36,938 bases of DNA from Gammaproteobacteria bacterium. Lineage in GTDB: Bacteria; Pseudomonadota; Gammaproteobacteria; Pseudomonadales; Porticoccaceae. The position numbers were made by a program, and so were the translations under genes. The stretch lies in the NCBI GenBank assembly GCA_003235325.1, contig QJWQ01000108.1:1-36938 (forward strand), read 5' to 3'. Below the pieces are notes generated by a model, which had not been told where the DNA came from, searched no databases, and was given only the letters and a program-made list of their open reading frames with translations. This document shows, piece by piece, positions 25,000 through 31,837 of this stretch (positions are counted from its first letter, which is position 1; every line of letters starts with the position of its first letter).

Positions 25000-25527
25000 T
25001 TATTGACCAGACAGTTTCAGGTGGGAGGTATCAATGTCCAGATCCCTGAATTTCCGGCGCTCGTCGGGACGCAGGACATCGGCGCCGGGGACATCGACAC
25101 TCAAATGGTCGGTGGTCACGCTCACCGCCTCAATCCTGGGTTTTTCTTCTGGCCGAAGGACATCTGCTCCCACCGGCGCCAGACTGGCATCAAGGGGGCG
25201 AGCGCCGGCAACCTCGACGTTACCGGTGTTATCGGACCGATCAGCGGGCCGGTCGGCAGTCACCGGCCTTGCCTCGCCGACGGCGGATAGATTCGGTCTG
25301 GACGGACGCAGTTCCACCACTGCCCCCGCTTTCGCCATCAGCAGGCTGAATTTCTCAGCGGCGTCCCGATCGAGGTTTTTTCGAAGGCTGTGCGGTCGCC
25401 CGGTAAACAACCGGGCAACCTGATCGTCATCCAGGCGAAACAGGGCCTTGAGGTGTGCCCTGACCCCATCGATAGTGGCGTCAGGCCTGACGTCACCCCG
25501 AAATACGACATCAAAGACGTTATCCAT
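25000..25527 (-). CDS. Hypothetical protein: small N-terminal domain plus repeat tail
   Basis: The 175-aa product starts at MDNVFDVVFRGDVRPD (ATG 25525-25527, AGGGG upstream). Residues 1-80 form a compact domain (VRAHLKALFRLDDDQVARLFTGRPHSLRKNLDRDAAEKFSLLMAKAGAVVELRP). I recall this domain at the N-terminus of several gammaproteobacterial membrane or zinc-ribbon proteins of unknown function. The rest is low complexity and ends with two copies of a motif of about 28 residues, GADVLRPEE...TTDHLSV and GADVLRPDE...DTSHLKL. No signal peptide or TM helix is present. The function is unknown. The 5' end overlaps the last 8 nt of a decayed phosphatase gene. Confidence 0.75.
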   Translation of the reverse strand: MDNVFDVVFRGDVRPDATIDGVRAHLKALFRLDDDQVARLFTGRPHSLRKNLDRDAAEKFSLLMAKAGAVVELRPSRPNLSAVGEARPVTADRPADRSDNTGNVEVAGARPLDASLAPVGADVLRPEEKPRIEAVSVTTDHLSVDVPGADVLRPDERRKFRDLDIDTSHLKLSGQ

Positions 25528-25926
25528 GGTTTGCACCCCTTTCAATTGCCACCTTTGCTGTGATTGAGAATCGATTATTGGCCAGGCGCCGATAAAGATC
25601 GAGGACCCTGTCCTCAATCTGGACTCTCAGTTGCCGAAATTTCTCCAGAGGCCGGTTTTCGGGATCCGGCAGTGCCGGGTCCCGATTCAGCCTTGCCCGC
25701 ACCCGGGATCAATGATCGCCACAGCCTATGGCGATCAATGCATCGTATTCGATACCGGAAATCTCCGCCGGGGAGGATTATCTATGGCCCTGGGGTCCAT
25801 CCTGCCTGGAGGGCTGGAACCGGCGCTGTAGCTGGCAAAGCCGTCGGGCTTGTGAATACGGGCAATGGCCTCGGCCAGTTGCCCGCGACAGGCATTTTTA
25901 ACGCAAACAAAATGAACGGCTTTCAC
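25520..25926 (-). pseudogene. Decayed LMW protein tyrosine phosphatase / arsenate reductase (ArsC-type)
   Basis: The 5' part encodes MKAVHFVCVKNACRGQLAEAIARIHKPDGFASYSAGSSPPGRMDPRAID, a clear LMW-PTP/ArsC start with the C-x5-R catalytic loop (CVKNACR). After about 48 residues the frame is lost and roughly 20-25 family residues are missing. The frame resumes one register over as ISGIEYDALIAIGCGDH, matching the family's D-x-V-x-T-M-G-C-G-D region, then hits an in-frame TGA (25709-25711). It continues in the same frame as the family's C-terminal helix (ALPDPENRPLEKFRQLRVQIEDRVLDL). A deletion/frameshift plus a nonsense codon make it a pseudogene. Confidence 0.8.
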
Positions 25927-26037
25927 ATTCAGATTCAGGATTCTTCGAGCGATGGTAACAGACGTTTGCCGGTGGCGAGGGATTGCGTGTTAATTACCCT
26001 GTCGCCAGGGCCGAAATGACTGTCGAATCTGGCGGTA

Positions 26038-26445
26038 CTATTTCAGATCGTGAGTCAGGTTCAGATCGTGGGTCAGGTTCAGGTCGTGGGTCAGGCACAG
26101 GCCCCAGACTACCAGGAACATGATCATCGACAACAATACCGCCGCAGAGCCAATGTCCTTGGCCCGGCCGGACAGTTCGTGGCGCTCGGTCCCGACCCGA
26201 TCGACCACCGCCTCCACCGCCGAATTGAGCAGTTCAACGATGAGCACGACCAGCAGGGCAGCCAGCATCAATACCAGTTCAAGGTAGTTGTCTGCCAGCA
26301 ACAGGGACAGCGGCGCCAGTACCACGGCCAGGGCCAGTTCAACCCGAAACGCCTCCTCGTTCTGAAAACAGGCCTTGAGCCCCTGCAGGGAATAACCCAG
26401 GGCGCCGATCAAACGACGTCGCAGCACCGCTACAAGAAAATTCAC
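26038..26445 (-). CDS. dgkA: Diacylglycerol kinase DgkA with repeated C-terminal tail
   Basis: The 135-aa inner-membrane enzyme phosphorylates diacylglycerol using ATP. It has three hydrophobic helices and the family motifs LKACFQNEEAFRVELALAVVLAP, ELLNSAVEAVVDRVG, and HELSGRAKDIGSAAVLLSM, which contain the active-site Glu residues and ligands. The tail after about residue 117 is LTHDLNLTHDLNLTHDLK, three copies of a six-residue unit encoded by an 18-bp tandem repeat, absent from ordinary DgkA. The ATG overlaps the cysE stop by 4 nt. Confidence 0.95.
   Translation of the reverse strand: MNFLVAVLRRRLIGALGYSLQGLKACFQNEEAFRVELALAVVLAPLSLLLADNYLELVLMLAALLVVLIVELLNSAVEAVVDRVGTERHELSGRAKDIGSAAVLLSMIMFLVVWGLCLTHDLNLTHDLNLTHDLK
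26043..26096. repeat. Triplicated 18-bp in-frame repeat at the end of dgkA
   Basis: Units at 26043-26060, 26061-26078 and 26079-26096 (TCAGATCGTGAGTCAGGT and near-identical copies) differ at only one to three positions. They encode LTHDLN repeated just before the dgkA stop. The near-identity indicates recent slippage-type expansion. Confidence 0.95.
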
Positions 26446-27275
26446 GGGCTGTCTCCATTGCCATGGTTTTCGCTGTCGCTGTTATTGATCCTGTGATCCA
26501 TATCCAGGGCCGGCATGGTTTTCAGCATCTTGCCGACCCGCCTGGCAGGCACACCCACTACCGTCGAATGGGGATGAACCGATTCCAGCACCAGGCTGCC
26601 AGCGCCGACCCTGGCGCCCTGACCCACCTCGATACAGCCCAGAATCTTGGCGCCGGCGGAAATCAGCACGCCCCGGCGGATGATCGGATGGCGACGACCG
26701 CTGGCGAGGCCACTGCCGCCCAGAGACACAGAATGCAAAATGGAGACATCATCCTCGATCACGGCAGTTTCACCCACCACCAGGCCGGTGGCGTGGTCGA
26801 TCATGATGCCACCACCGATGCCGGCGGCCGGGTGAATATCCACCGAAAACACCGAGGATACCCGACCCTGGAGAAACCGGGCCATCGAGCGTCTGCCGCT
26901 GGACCAGTACCAATGGGCGACGCGATGGGCTTGCAGGGCCTGGAAGCCCTTGAAGTAGAGCAGGGGCATGTAGTACTTGTCCGAGGCCGGGTCCCGGTCA
27001 AAATAGGCCACAAGATCCCTGCGCATCTGGATGCTGATATTCGGGTCCGCGGCAAATGCCGCCTCAACAATCTGTCGCAGTGTCTGGGTGGTCACAGTGT
27101 CGCCGGCCAGCAGTTCGGCGAGGCAGTAACCCAGTGCCGATTCCAGGCTGGAATGACTGAGGATGGAGGCATAGAAATAGCTGGACAGGCCCGGTTCCAG
27201 GCGGCCGACTTCCTCTACCTCCTCGCGGATGGTCAGCCAGAGACGATCATCGCCGGTTGTCCTGGTGCTGTTCAT
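26442..27275 (-). CDS. cysE: Serine O-acetyltransferase CysE
   Basis: The 277-aa cytosolic enzyme acetylates L-serine, the first step of cysteine synthesis. The helical N-terminal domain (WLTIREEVEEVGRLEPGLSSYFYASILSHSSLESALGYCLAE) precedes the left-handed hexapeptide-repeat domain. That domain shows the catalytic-site motifs DIHPAAGIGGGIMIDHATGLVVGETAVI and VSLGGSG...RHPIIRRGVLISAGAKILG. I chose the ATG at 27273-27275 over a GTG three codons upstream. It overlaps dgkA by 4 nt. Confidence 0.95.
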   Translation of the reverse strand: MNSTRTTGDDRLWLTIREEVEEVGRLEPGLSSYFYASILSHSSLESALGYCLAELLAGDTVTTQTLRQIVEAAFAADPNISIQMRRDLVAYFDRDPASDKYYMPLLYFKGFQALQAHRVAHWYWSSGRRSMARFLQGRVSSVFSVDIHPAAGIGGGIMIDHATGLVVGETAVIEDDVSILHSVSLGGSGLASGRRHPIIRRGVLISAGAKILGCIEVGQGARVGAGSLVLESVHPHSTVVGVPARRVGKMLKTMPALDMDHRINNSDSENHGNGDSP

Positions 27276-27351
27276 GCTGATCACTACTCTACTGTTGCCG
27301 GTGGCGCTGGCTTATCGAAGCGGCGGACTATGACCCAGAGTCACCCGGGAT

Positions 27352-28086
27352 TCAACGACTGGTGAGCACAAAGCGGTGAAAAATCTCTTCCAGGTTGGCC
27401 AACACCACCGCTTTCAGCGCCATTTCGACCTCACGGAGGGCTTCGGCCAGCAACCCCGGGGTCATGGCCCGTTCATAGCCTGCTGCCAGGGGTCGATAAC
27501 TCAGGTGCCAGGGCTCCGGGGCGACGCCATTGCCATTATCGATATCGGGTTTACCTACGGTCGCTGGTCCATTTGAGTAATAGGGCCGAAAAAAATCCTG
27601 CCCGACACTGGAATCCACACCCGCCAGAATCTCTTCCAGCCAGCAGTTGAGGCCGAAAAAGGGGCCGCCGGCTTCATATTCATCGCCGATTAATTGCAAC
27701 CGGTAGCCGGAGACAACCGCGCCCGGGTCCCAGACATCGATGTCGGTACCCCAGTGGTGCCGGGAAGCCCCCGGCAGTGCCGACCAGCGCAGAATGGCGA
27801 AGACCTTTTCCCTGTCTGACAGCAGGCTAAAGTCCAGGGGGCGACCCAGGGAATCGAGAACCGGCCGTTGGCCCAACGCCTTGGCGTTCCATATCTCCAG
27901 CTGGCGTTCAAAACTTCGAAAGCCGCTGGCGGGCTGCAGACTGATACCGCGAATGGCGGCTCTCGTCTGCAGATCAGCAAAGGGTTTCAGCACCTGTTGA
28001 TGCAACAGCATCGCGCCGGTTCCCCAGGACGCCAGATGGTCTCTCGTGAGGCCGGTCAAAAGCAGGGGCGAGACGGGGCTAAGCAT
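27352..28086 (-). CDS. M15-family D-Ala-D-Ala carboxypeptidase-like protein (VanY/DacB type)
   Basis: The 244-aa zinc peptidase starts at MLSPVSPLLLTGLTRDHL (ATG 28084-28086, GGAG about 8 nt upstream). Zinc-site motifs are SRHHWGTDIDVWD, giving H110 and D117 in the S-x-H-x2-G-x3-D pattern, and EPWHLSYRP, giving catalytic E191 and zinc ligand H194. SGFRSFERQLEIWNAK is the usual substrate-site segment. The family trims peptidoglycan stem peptides. No clear signal peptide is present, so a recycling role in the cytoplasm or an undetected export route are both possible. Confidence 0.88.
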   Translation of the reverse strand: MLSPVSPLLLTGLTRDHLASWGTGAMLLHQQVLKPFADLQTRAAIRGISLQPASGFRSFERQLEIWNAKALGQRPVLDSLGRPLDFSLLSDREKVFAILRWSALPGASRHHWGTDIDVWDPGAVVSGYRLQLIGDEYEAGGPFFGLNCWLEEILAGVDSSVGQDFFRPYYSNGPATVGKPDIDNGNGVAPEPWHLSYRPLAAGYERAMTPGLLAEALREVEMALKAVVLANLEEIFHRFVLTSR

Positions 28087-28195
28087 TTTTCTCCACTCAG
28101 GCAATATATCCACTAAACACCGGGGCGATTGCGACACACCATAATATGGCTGCCGAACTTTTGCTATCCTTGGCGAAAACCGGGAGCAGGCTGCC

Positions 28196-29053
28196 ATGCA
28201 AGAGGAAATCCAGGAAATCCAGAAAATCTACGCCATGATTGCCGAGTTTTTCGTCAACTACAGTTTCCAGTTGATCGGCGCTGTCATCATTTTGCTCGTC
28301 GGCCTGTTTATAGCCAATCGCGTGGCGCGGGCGGTGGAAAGGCTGCTTGCCCGAAAAAATGTCGATATCACCCTGCGTCGGTTCCTGGGCAGTTGCACCA
28401 AAATCGCCATCATGATCGGTGTCGCCGTCATCTGTCTCAACAAGATCGGCATCAGCGTCACCCCTTTTCTGGCGGCCATAGGCGCCATTTCCCTGGGAGC
28501 GGGCCTGGCAGTTCAGGGCCTGCTCTCCAATTACGGCGCCGGTTTCAATATTATCCTTACCCGCCCTTTCGTCATTGGCGACACCATCAGCGTTTGTGGC
28601 GTCACCGGCGTGGTCAAGGATATTCGCCTGGCCTATACCGTCCTCAGTGACGAGGACGAGGTGACCATTACCATCCCCAACCGGCATATCATCGGCGAAA
28701 TAATTCATAATTCCCGGTCAAGCAAGCTGGCTGAAACCACCGTCGGTGTGGCCTACGGCTCGGACCCGCAACAAGTCATCGATGTCATCCTGTCAGTTCT
28801 TCAGCAGCAGGGAGAACCGGTTTCACGGAATCCCCAGGTGGGCATCGACAACTTCGGCGACAGCAGCCTGGATTTCGGCGTACGCTTCTGGGTACCCACG
28901 GAGCAGTTCCACCAACAGCGATTTGCCATCAACAACAGCATCTACCGTGCCCTGGAGCAGGCAGGCATCCAGATTCCCTTTCCCCAGCGCGAGGTGCGTC
29001 TGCTGAATTCAGCTACGGGAGAGACAGTTACCGGAGAGACAGACGTGCAGTAA
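28196..29053 (+). CDS. mscS: Small-conductance mechanosensitive channel MscS
   Basis: The 285-aa inner-membrane channel releases solutes on hypo-osmotic shock. There are three N-terminal TM helices. The pore helix TM3 reads GISVTPFLAAIGAISLGAGLAVQGLLSNYGAGFNII, with the glycine/alanine pattern of MscS. The beta domain follows with RPFVIGDTISVCGVTGVVKDIRLAYTVL and TIPNRHIIGEIIHNSR. The C-terminal domain ends ALEQAGIQIPFPQREVRLL, and a short threonine-rich tail (TGETVTGETDVQ) follows. Length is that of E. coli MscS. A weak hairpin with a T-run lies just downstream. Confidence 0.95.
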   Translation: MQEEIQEIQKIYAMIAEFFVNYSFQLIGAVIILLVGLFIANRVARAVERLLARKNVDITLRRFLGSCTKIAIMIGVAVICLNKIGISVTPFLAAIGAISLGAGLAVQGLLSNYGAGFNIILTRPFVIGDTISVCGVTGVVKDIRLAYTVLSDEDEVTITIPNRHIIGEIIHNSRSSKLAETTVGVAYGSDPQQVIDVILSVLQQQGEPVSRNPQVGIDNFGDSSLDFGVRFWVPTEQFHQQRFAINNSIYRALEQAGIQIPFPQREVRLLNSATGETVTGETDVQ

Positions 29054-29063
29054 CAAGGGGGGG

Positions 29064-29084
29064 GCCGAGAGCAAGTCGGCTTTT
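29064..29084 (+). terminator. Weak terminator candidate after mscS
   Basis: GCCGA (29064-29068) pairs with TCGGC (29076-29080) across a 7-nt loop and is followed by TTTT. It begins 11 nt after the mscS stop. The 5-bp stem is short. Confidence 0.35.
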
Positions 29085-29139
29085 CCAGCGTCCGGAGAGT
29101 CACTCCCTGGCGAATCAGCGGGTTAGGGCCGGGAATGGG

Positions 29140-29298
29140 TCAATCCCCGGTCTGCTGACTGTTCGGTGTCGACGGGGTGAGCCGAATGACGGGGATGCGC
29201 TCTTCCTCGCCGCCAAAAAACTGGGACATGTAGGCCATCAGGGCCAGCATCATCAACCCCCCAAGCACCATGAAACCGAGCATTTTAAGAAATTTCAT
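29140..29298 (-). CDS. Small single-span membrane protein (52 aa)
   Basis: The ORF starts at ATG 29296-29298 with GGAAG upstream and encodes MKFLKMLGFM..., one hydrophobic helix (about residues 6-27, MLGFMVLGGLMMLALMAYMSQF). A polar tail GGEEERIPVIRLTPSTPNSQQTGD follows. Codon use, the SD and a basic N-terminus (in-side) support a real gene. It is on the same strand as the slyX/LEA14 pair and 54 nt downstream of slyX, so it may be co-transcribed. No homologue is recognised. Confidence 0.6.
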   Translation of the reverse strand: MKFLKMLGFMVLGGLMMLALMAYMSQFFGGEEERIPVIRLTPSTPNSQQTGD

Positions 29299-29352
29299 TA
29301 TCGTATCTTCCTGCCTTCGGCAGAAGGGCCTGAACCGGGTTCTCCCTGCCCG

Positions 29353-29559
29353 TCAATAGTGTGGTGGTGGCCGTTGGCCGGCCACATCGCCATCCTGGCG
29401 GTCCGACAGCATCTCCACCACCTGCAGCAATTCACGATAGACCAGTTGCAAGCGGTCGATCTGGTCCTGTTGCCTGCAGAGCACGTCGTTCAATTGCTGA
29501 ATGATGTCATCCTGAAAAGCCAGTCTGGTTTCCAGGTCGGCGATTCGCTGTTCAATCAT
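29353..29559 (-). CDS. slyX: SlyX-family protein
   Basis: The 68-aa product starts at MIEQRIADLETRLAFQDDIIQQLNDVLCRQQDQIDRL (ATG 29557-29559). This is the classic SlyX coiled coil with the DDxIxxLNxxLxxQQxxIxxL pattern, ending in the proline-rich PPPHY typical of the family. The biochemical role is unknown. The ATG overlaps the stop of the LEA14-type lipoprotein gene by 4 nt. Confidence 0.92.
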   Translation of the reverse strand: MIEQRIADLETRLAFQDDIIQQLNDVLCRQQDQIDRLQLVYRELLQVVEMLSDRQDGDVAGQRPPPHY

Positions 29560-30023
29560 TTGCTGCCCAAATCGATCGATCCGCTTTCCACCACGGTTAC
29601 CGGCAAACCCCACCAGCCGGTGTCGATCTTGGTTTCGAGTTCGTAACTGACCGGTTTTTCAGGGTGGCCGAGCAGGTCCATGACCGCTCTCATACTGCCA
29701 AACAGGTCGGTGGACGCCTCGAGGTCGAGCATTGCCTCACCGTAAGCCGGAATCACCGGCACATTCCCAGACAAGCCACTGACCACCTTGTGGCCCTGCA
29801 GCTTGAGGTTGTAGGAAATTCCCGAGATCTTCAGGGCGGTACGGTTGGGATTGAGTACCTTGAGACCTATGGCGAAGCGTTGTTCCAGGCCCTGGGCCGG
29901 CAGTGGCTGCAAGCGTACCAGGTGTACTTCCGGTTTCTGGAACGAGGGATTGAGACTGGCGCAACCGGCCAGCACCAACAGCCATACGGCCGCTGTCAGT
30001 TTCAGGGACTTGTTCAGTGTCAT
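29556..30023 (-). CDS. LEA type 2 family lipoprotein
   Basis: The 155-aa product starts at MTLNKSLKLTAAVWLLVLAGCASL; the lipobox LAGC predicts lipid attachment at Cys 21. The mature part, with VHLVRLQPLPAQGLEQRFAIGLKVLNPNRTALKISGISYNLKLQGHKVVSGLSG, matches the LEA14/WHy beta-sandwich (the L-V-NPN-----I-G--Y pattern). A possible role is envelope stress protection; the family has no defined function in bacteria. I chose the ATG at 30021-30023 (AGGAAGG upstream) over one ten codons earlier. slyX overlaps its stop by 4 nt. Confidence 0.88.
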   Translation of the reverse strand: MTLNKSLKLTAAVWLLVLAGCASLNPSFQKPEVHLVRLQPLPAQGLEQRFAIGLKVLNPNRTALKISGISYNLKLQGHKVVSGLSGNVPVIPAYGEAMLDLEASTDLFGSMRAVMDLLGHPEKPVSYELETKIDTGWWGLPVTVVESGSIDLGSK

Positions 30024-30282
30024 CAGCCTTCCTGGGTCAGTAAAAATTGCCATCTATCCTTCACTCGCTGGGCAGGGTTTCTCATGAATCCACCTACCGC
30101 CGAACGAGCTACAGCTGACAGATTCGCACACAGTCTATTGAATTTTATCAAAACGCACACATCTTATAGTCAGTCATCGGCTGGCGCTAGCATCCTGGCG
30201 CAGCTTTGCCCTAAAGGTCATGGGCTGCTTTCGTCAGCATGCGACGACACCCTTGGCCCCGGAACCCCCAGGAGAAAAAACC

Positions 30283-31176
30283 GTGTTACGCATCGCATTG
30301 TTTCTCGGCACCAACATTGCCGTTTTGTTGCTTGTCAGCATCATTTTCAGAGTACTGGGGCTGGAGCCGTACCTGGCTAACCAGGGTGTTCATACCAACC
30401 TGACATCCCTGCTGATTTTTTGCGGAATCTTTGGCTTCGCCGGTTCCTTTGTCTCCCTGCTGCTATCCAAGACCATGGCCAAAATGGGTACCGGCACCCG
30501 GATAATTGCCACCCCGTCCAGCCCGGAGGAACGCTGGCTGATGGATACCGTAGCCGAGCTGGCTCGAAAAGCTGACATCGGCATGCCGGAAGTCGGTATT
30601 TTTCCGGCACCCCAGTCTAATGCCTTTGCCACCGGCTGGAACCGTAACAACGCCCTGGTGGCGGTGAGCGCCGGTCTGCTGGACCGTTTTGACCGTGAAG
30701 AAACCCGGGCGGTGCTGGCCCACGAAATCGGCCACGTGGCCAACGGTGATATGATCACCATGAGCCTCATCCAGGGAGTACTCAATACCTTTGTCATGTT
30801 CTTTGCCCGAATCATCGGCAGCGTCATCGATCGCGCCGTATTCAAGAACGAACGGGGCCATGGCATCGGCTACTTCATGATTGTCATGGTACTGCAGGTG
30901 GTGCTGGGCATTCTTGCCTCCATTATTGTCATGTGGTTCTCCCGCTGGCGGGAGTTTCGTGCCGATGCCGCCGGCGCCCGGTTTGCCGGCAAAGGCGCTA
31001 TGATCCGGGCCCTGCAGCGGCTCCAGGCGGAAACCCAGGCCCACGTCGACAGCCCCATGCCGGACACCCTTACCGCCTTTGGCATCTCCGCCGGCTGGAA
31101 AGCCCACGCCGCCAAACTGTTCATGACCCACCCGCCCCTGTCCGAACGCATCGAAGCCCTGAAACGGGGTGGCTGA
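30283..31176 (+). CDS. htpX: Membrane zinc metalloprotease HtpX
   Basis: The 297-aa inner-membrane M48 protease degrades damaged membrane proteins. The start is GTG 30283-30285, with AGGAG 8 nt upstream; the frame is open 21 codons earlier but that part is not family-like. Two TM segments are N-terminal and two follow the active site. The zinc motif HEIGH (H147, E148, H151 from the GTG) and the third ligand glutamate in FRADAAGARFAG are present. The C-terminal MTHPPLSERIEAL is canonical. The stop overlaps the start of the Rieske gene. Confidence 0.97.
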   Translation: MLRIALFLGTNIAVLLLVSIIFRVLGLEPYLANQGVHTNLTSLLIFCGIFGFAGSFVSLLLSKTMAKMGTGTRIIATPSSPEERWLMDTVAELARKADIGMPEVGIFPAPQSNAFATGWNRNNALVAVSAGLLDRFDREETRAVLAHEIGHVANGDMITMSLIQGVLNTFVMFFARIIGSVIDRAVFKNERGHGIGYFMIVMVLQVVLGILASIIVMWFSRWREFRADAAGARFAGKGAMIRALQRLQAETQAHVDSPMPDTLTAFGISAGWKAHAAKLFMTHPPLSERIEALKRGG

Positions 31177-31516
31177 TTTGGCCCGTCGCAAGCTCTGCGC
31201 CCTGGATGACATTCCTAACCCCGGGGCCAGGGGCTTTGATAGTGAAGACGTATCGGGGATTTTTGCCGTGCGCAAAGGACGGCAACTGGCTCTCTACCGC
31301 AACCGCTGCCCCCACGCCGGCCTGCCCCTGAACTGGGCACCGAATCGTTTCCTGGACAGCGCCAGACAATATATTATCTGCGCCGCCCACGGGGCCATGT
31401 TTGAAATCCACAGCGGCGCCTGTGTCGCCGGCCCCTGCCCCGGCGCCAGCCTGAGTCCTGTCGAGCACGACGTTATCGACGGTCATATCTGGTTGCTGGA
31501 AGACGGCACCGGTTGA
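31169..31516 (+). CDS. Rieske-type [2Fe-2S] ferredoxin-like protein
   Basis: The 115-aa product contains a complete Rieske cluster site: C47 and H49 (NRCPHAGLPLNW) and C71 and H74 (IICAAHGAMFEIHSGACVAGPC). It lacks a signal peptide or TM anchor, so it is a small soluble Rieske protein. It resembles the ferredoxin component of dioxygenase or nitrite reductase (NirD-like) systems. No partner oxygenase is nearby. The start is either GTG 31169-31171 (8-nt overlap with htpX) or TTG 31178-31180. Co-transcription with htpX is likely; the physiological role is unknown. Confidence 0.85.
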   Translation: MADLARRKLCALDDIPNPGARGFDSEDVSGIFAVRKGRQLALYRNRCPHAGLPLNWAPNRFLDSARQYIICAAHGAMFEIHSGACVAGPCPGASLSPVEHDVIDGHIWLLEDGTG

Positions 31517-31568
31517 TGCCGGATTGCTTTGTGGGCCTATGGCCGCCACGGGAGCGGGGACAGGGCCC

Positions 31569-31837
31569 TAGGGCCTGTTAACACTAATTGGATTGACGTT
31601 GTTGAGTCTAAAAATTCACCAATCAAGGCGCGAGGAGTGTAGTTTGGTTACTCCAAATAAGCGACGAGCAACGCTGAGTGGTGATTTTTTAGACTCTACC
31701 CGGAGGGCTGGGTCCATTTTTTGCCCCGCTTCGTTATCAATCGCTCATGTAGAGTCACTACACCACGCTCATTCTGCCTCGCCGGGCAGAAAAATGGCCA
31801 CCAGCAACGATAAAACCATTAGTGTTAACAGGCCCTA
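31569..31837. mobile_element. MITE-like element with 18-bp terminal inverted repeats and TA target duplication
   Basis: The ends are TAGGGCCTGTTAACACTAAT (31569-31588) and its exact reverse complement (31818-31837). The outer TA on each side is consistent with a TA target duplication as in the IS630/Tc1-mariner group, giving a core of 265 bp (31571-31835). Inside there is a nested imperfect inverted repeat (GAGTCTAAAAATTCACCA near 31605 with its partner near 31681-31698) and no transposase gene. The open frames inside look non-coding. It lies between the convergent Rieske and sbcB genes and touches the sbcB stop. Confidence 0.75.

Noticed and set aside
29056-29064. Run of eight G residues after the mscS stop
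   Set aside because: It could be a phase-variable tract, but it lies after the stop codon and before no start, so no gene would be switched.
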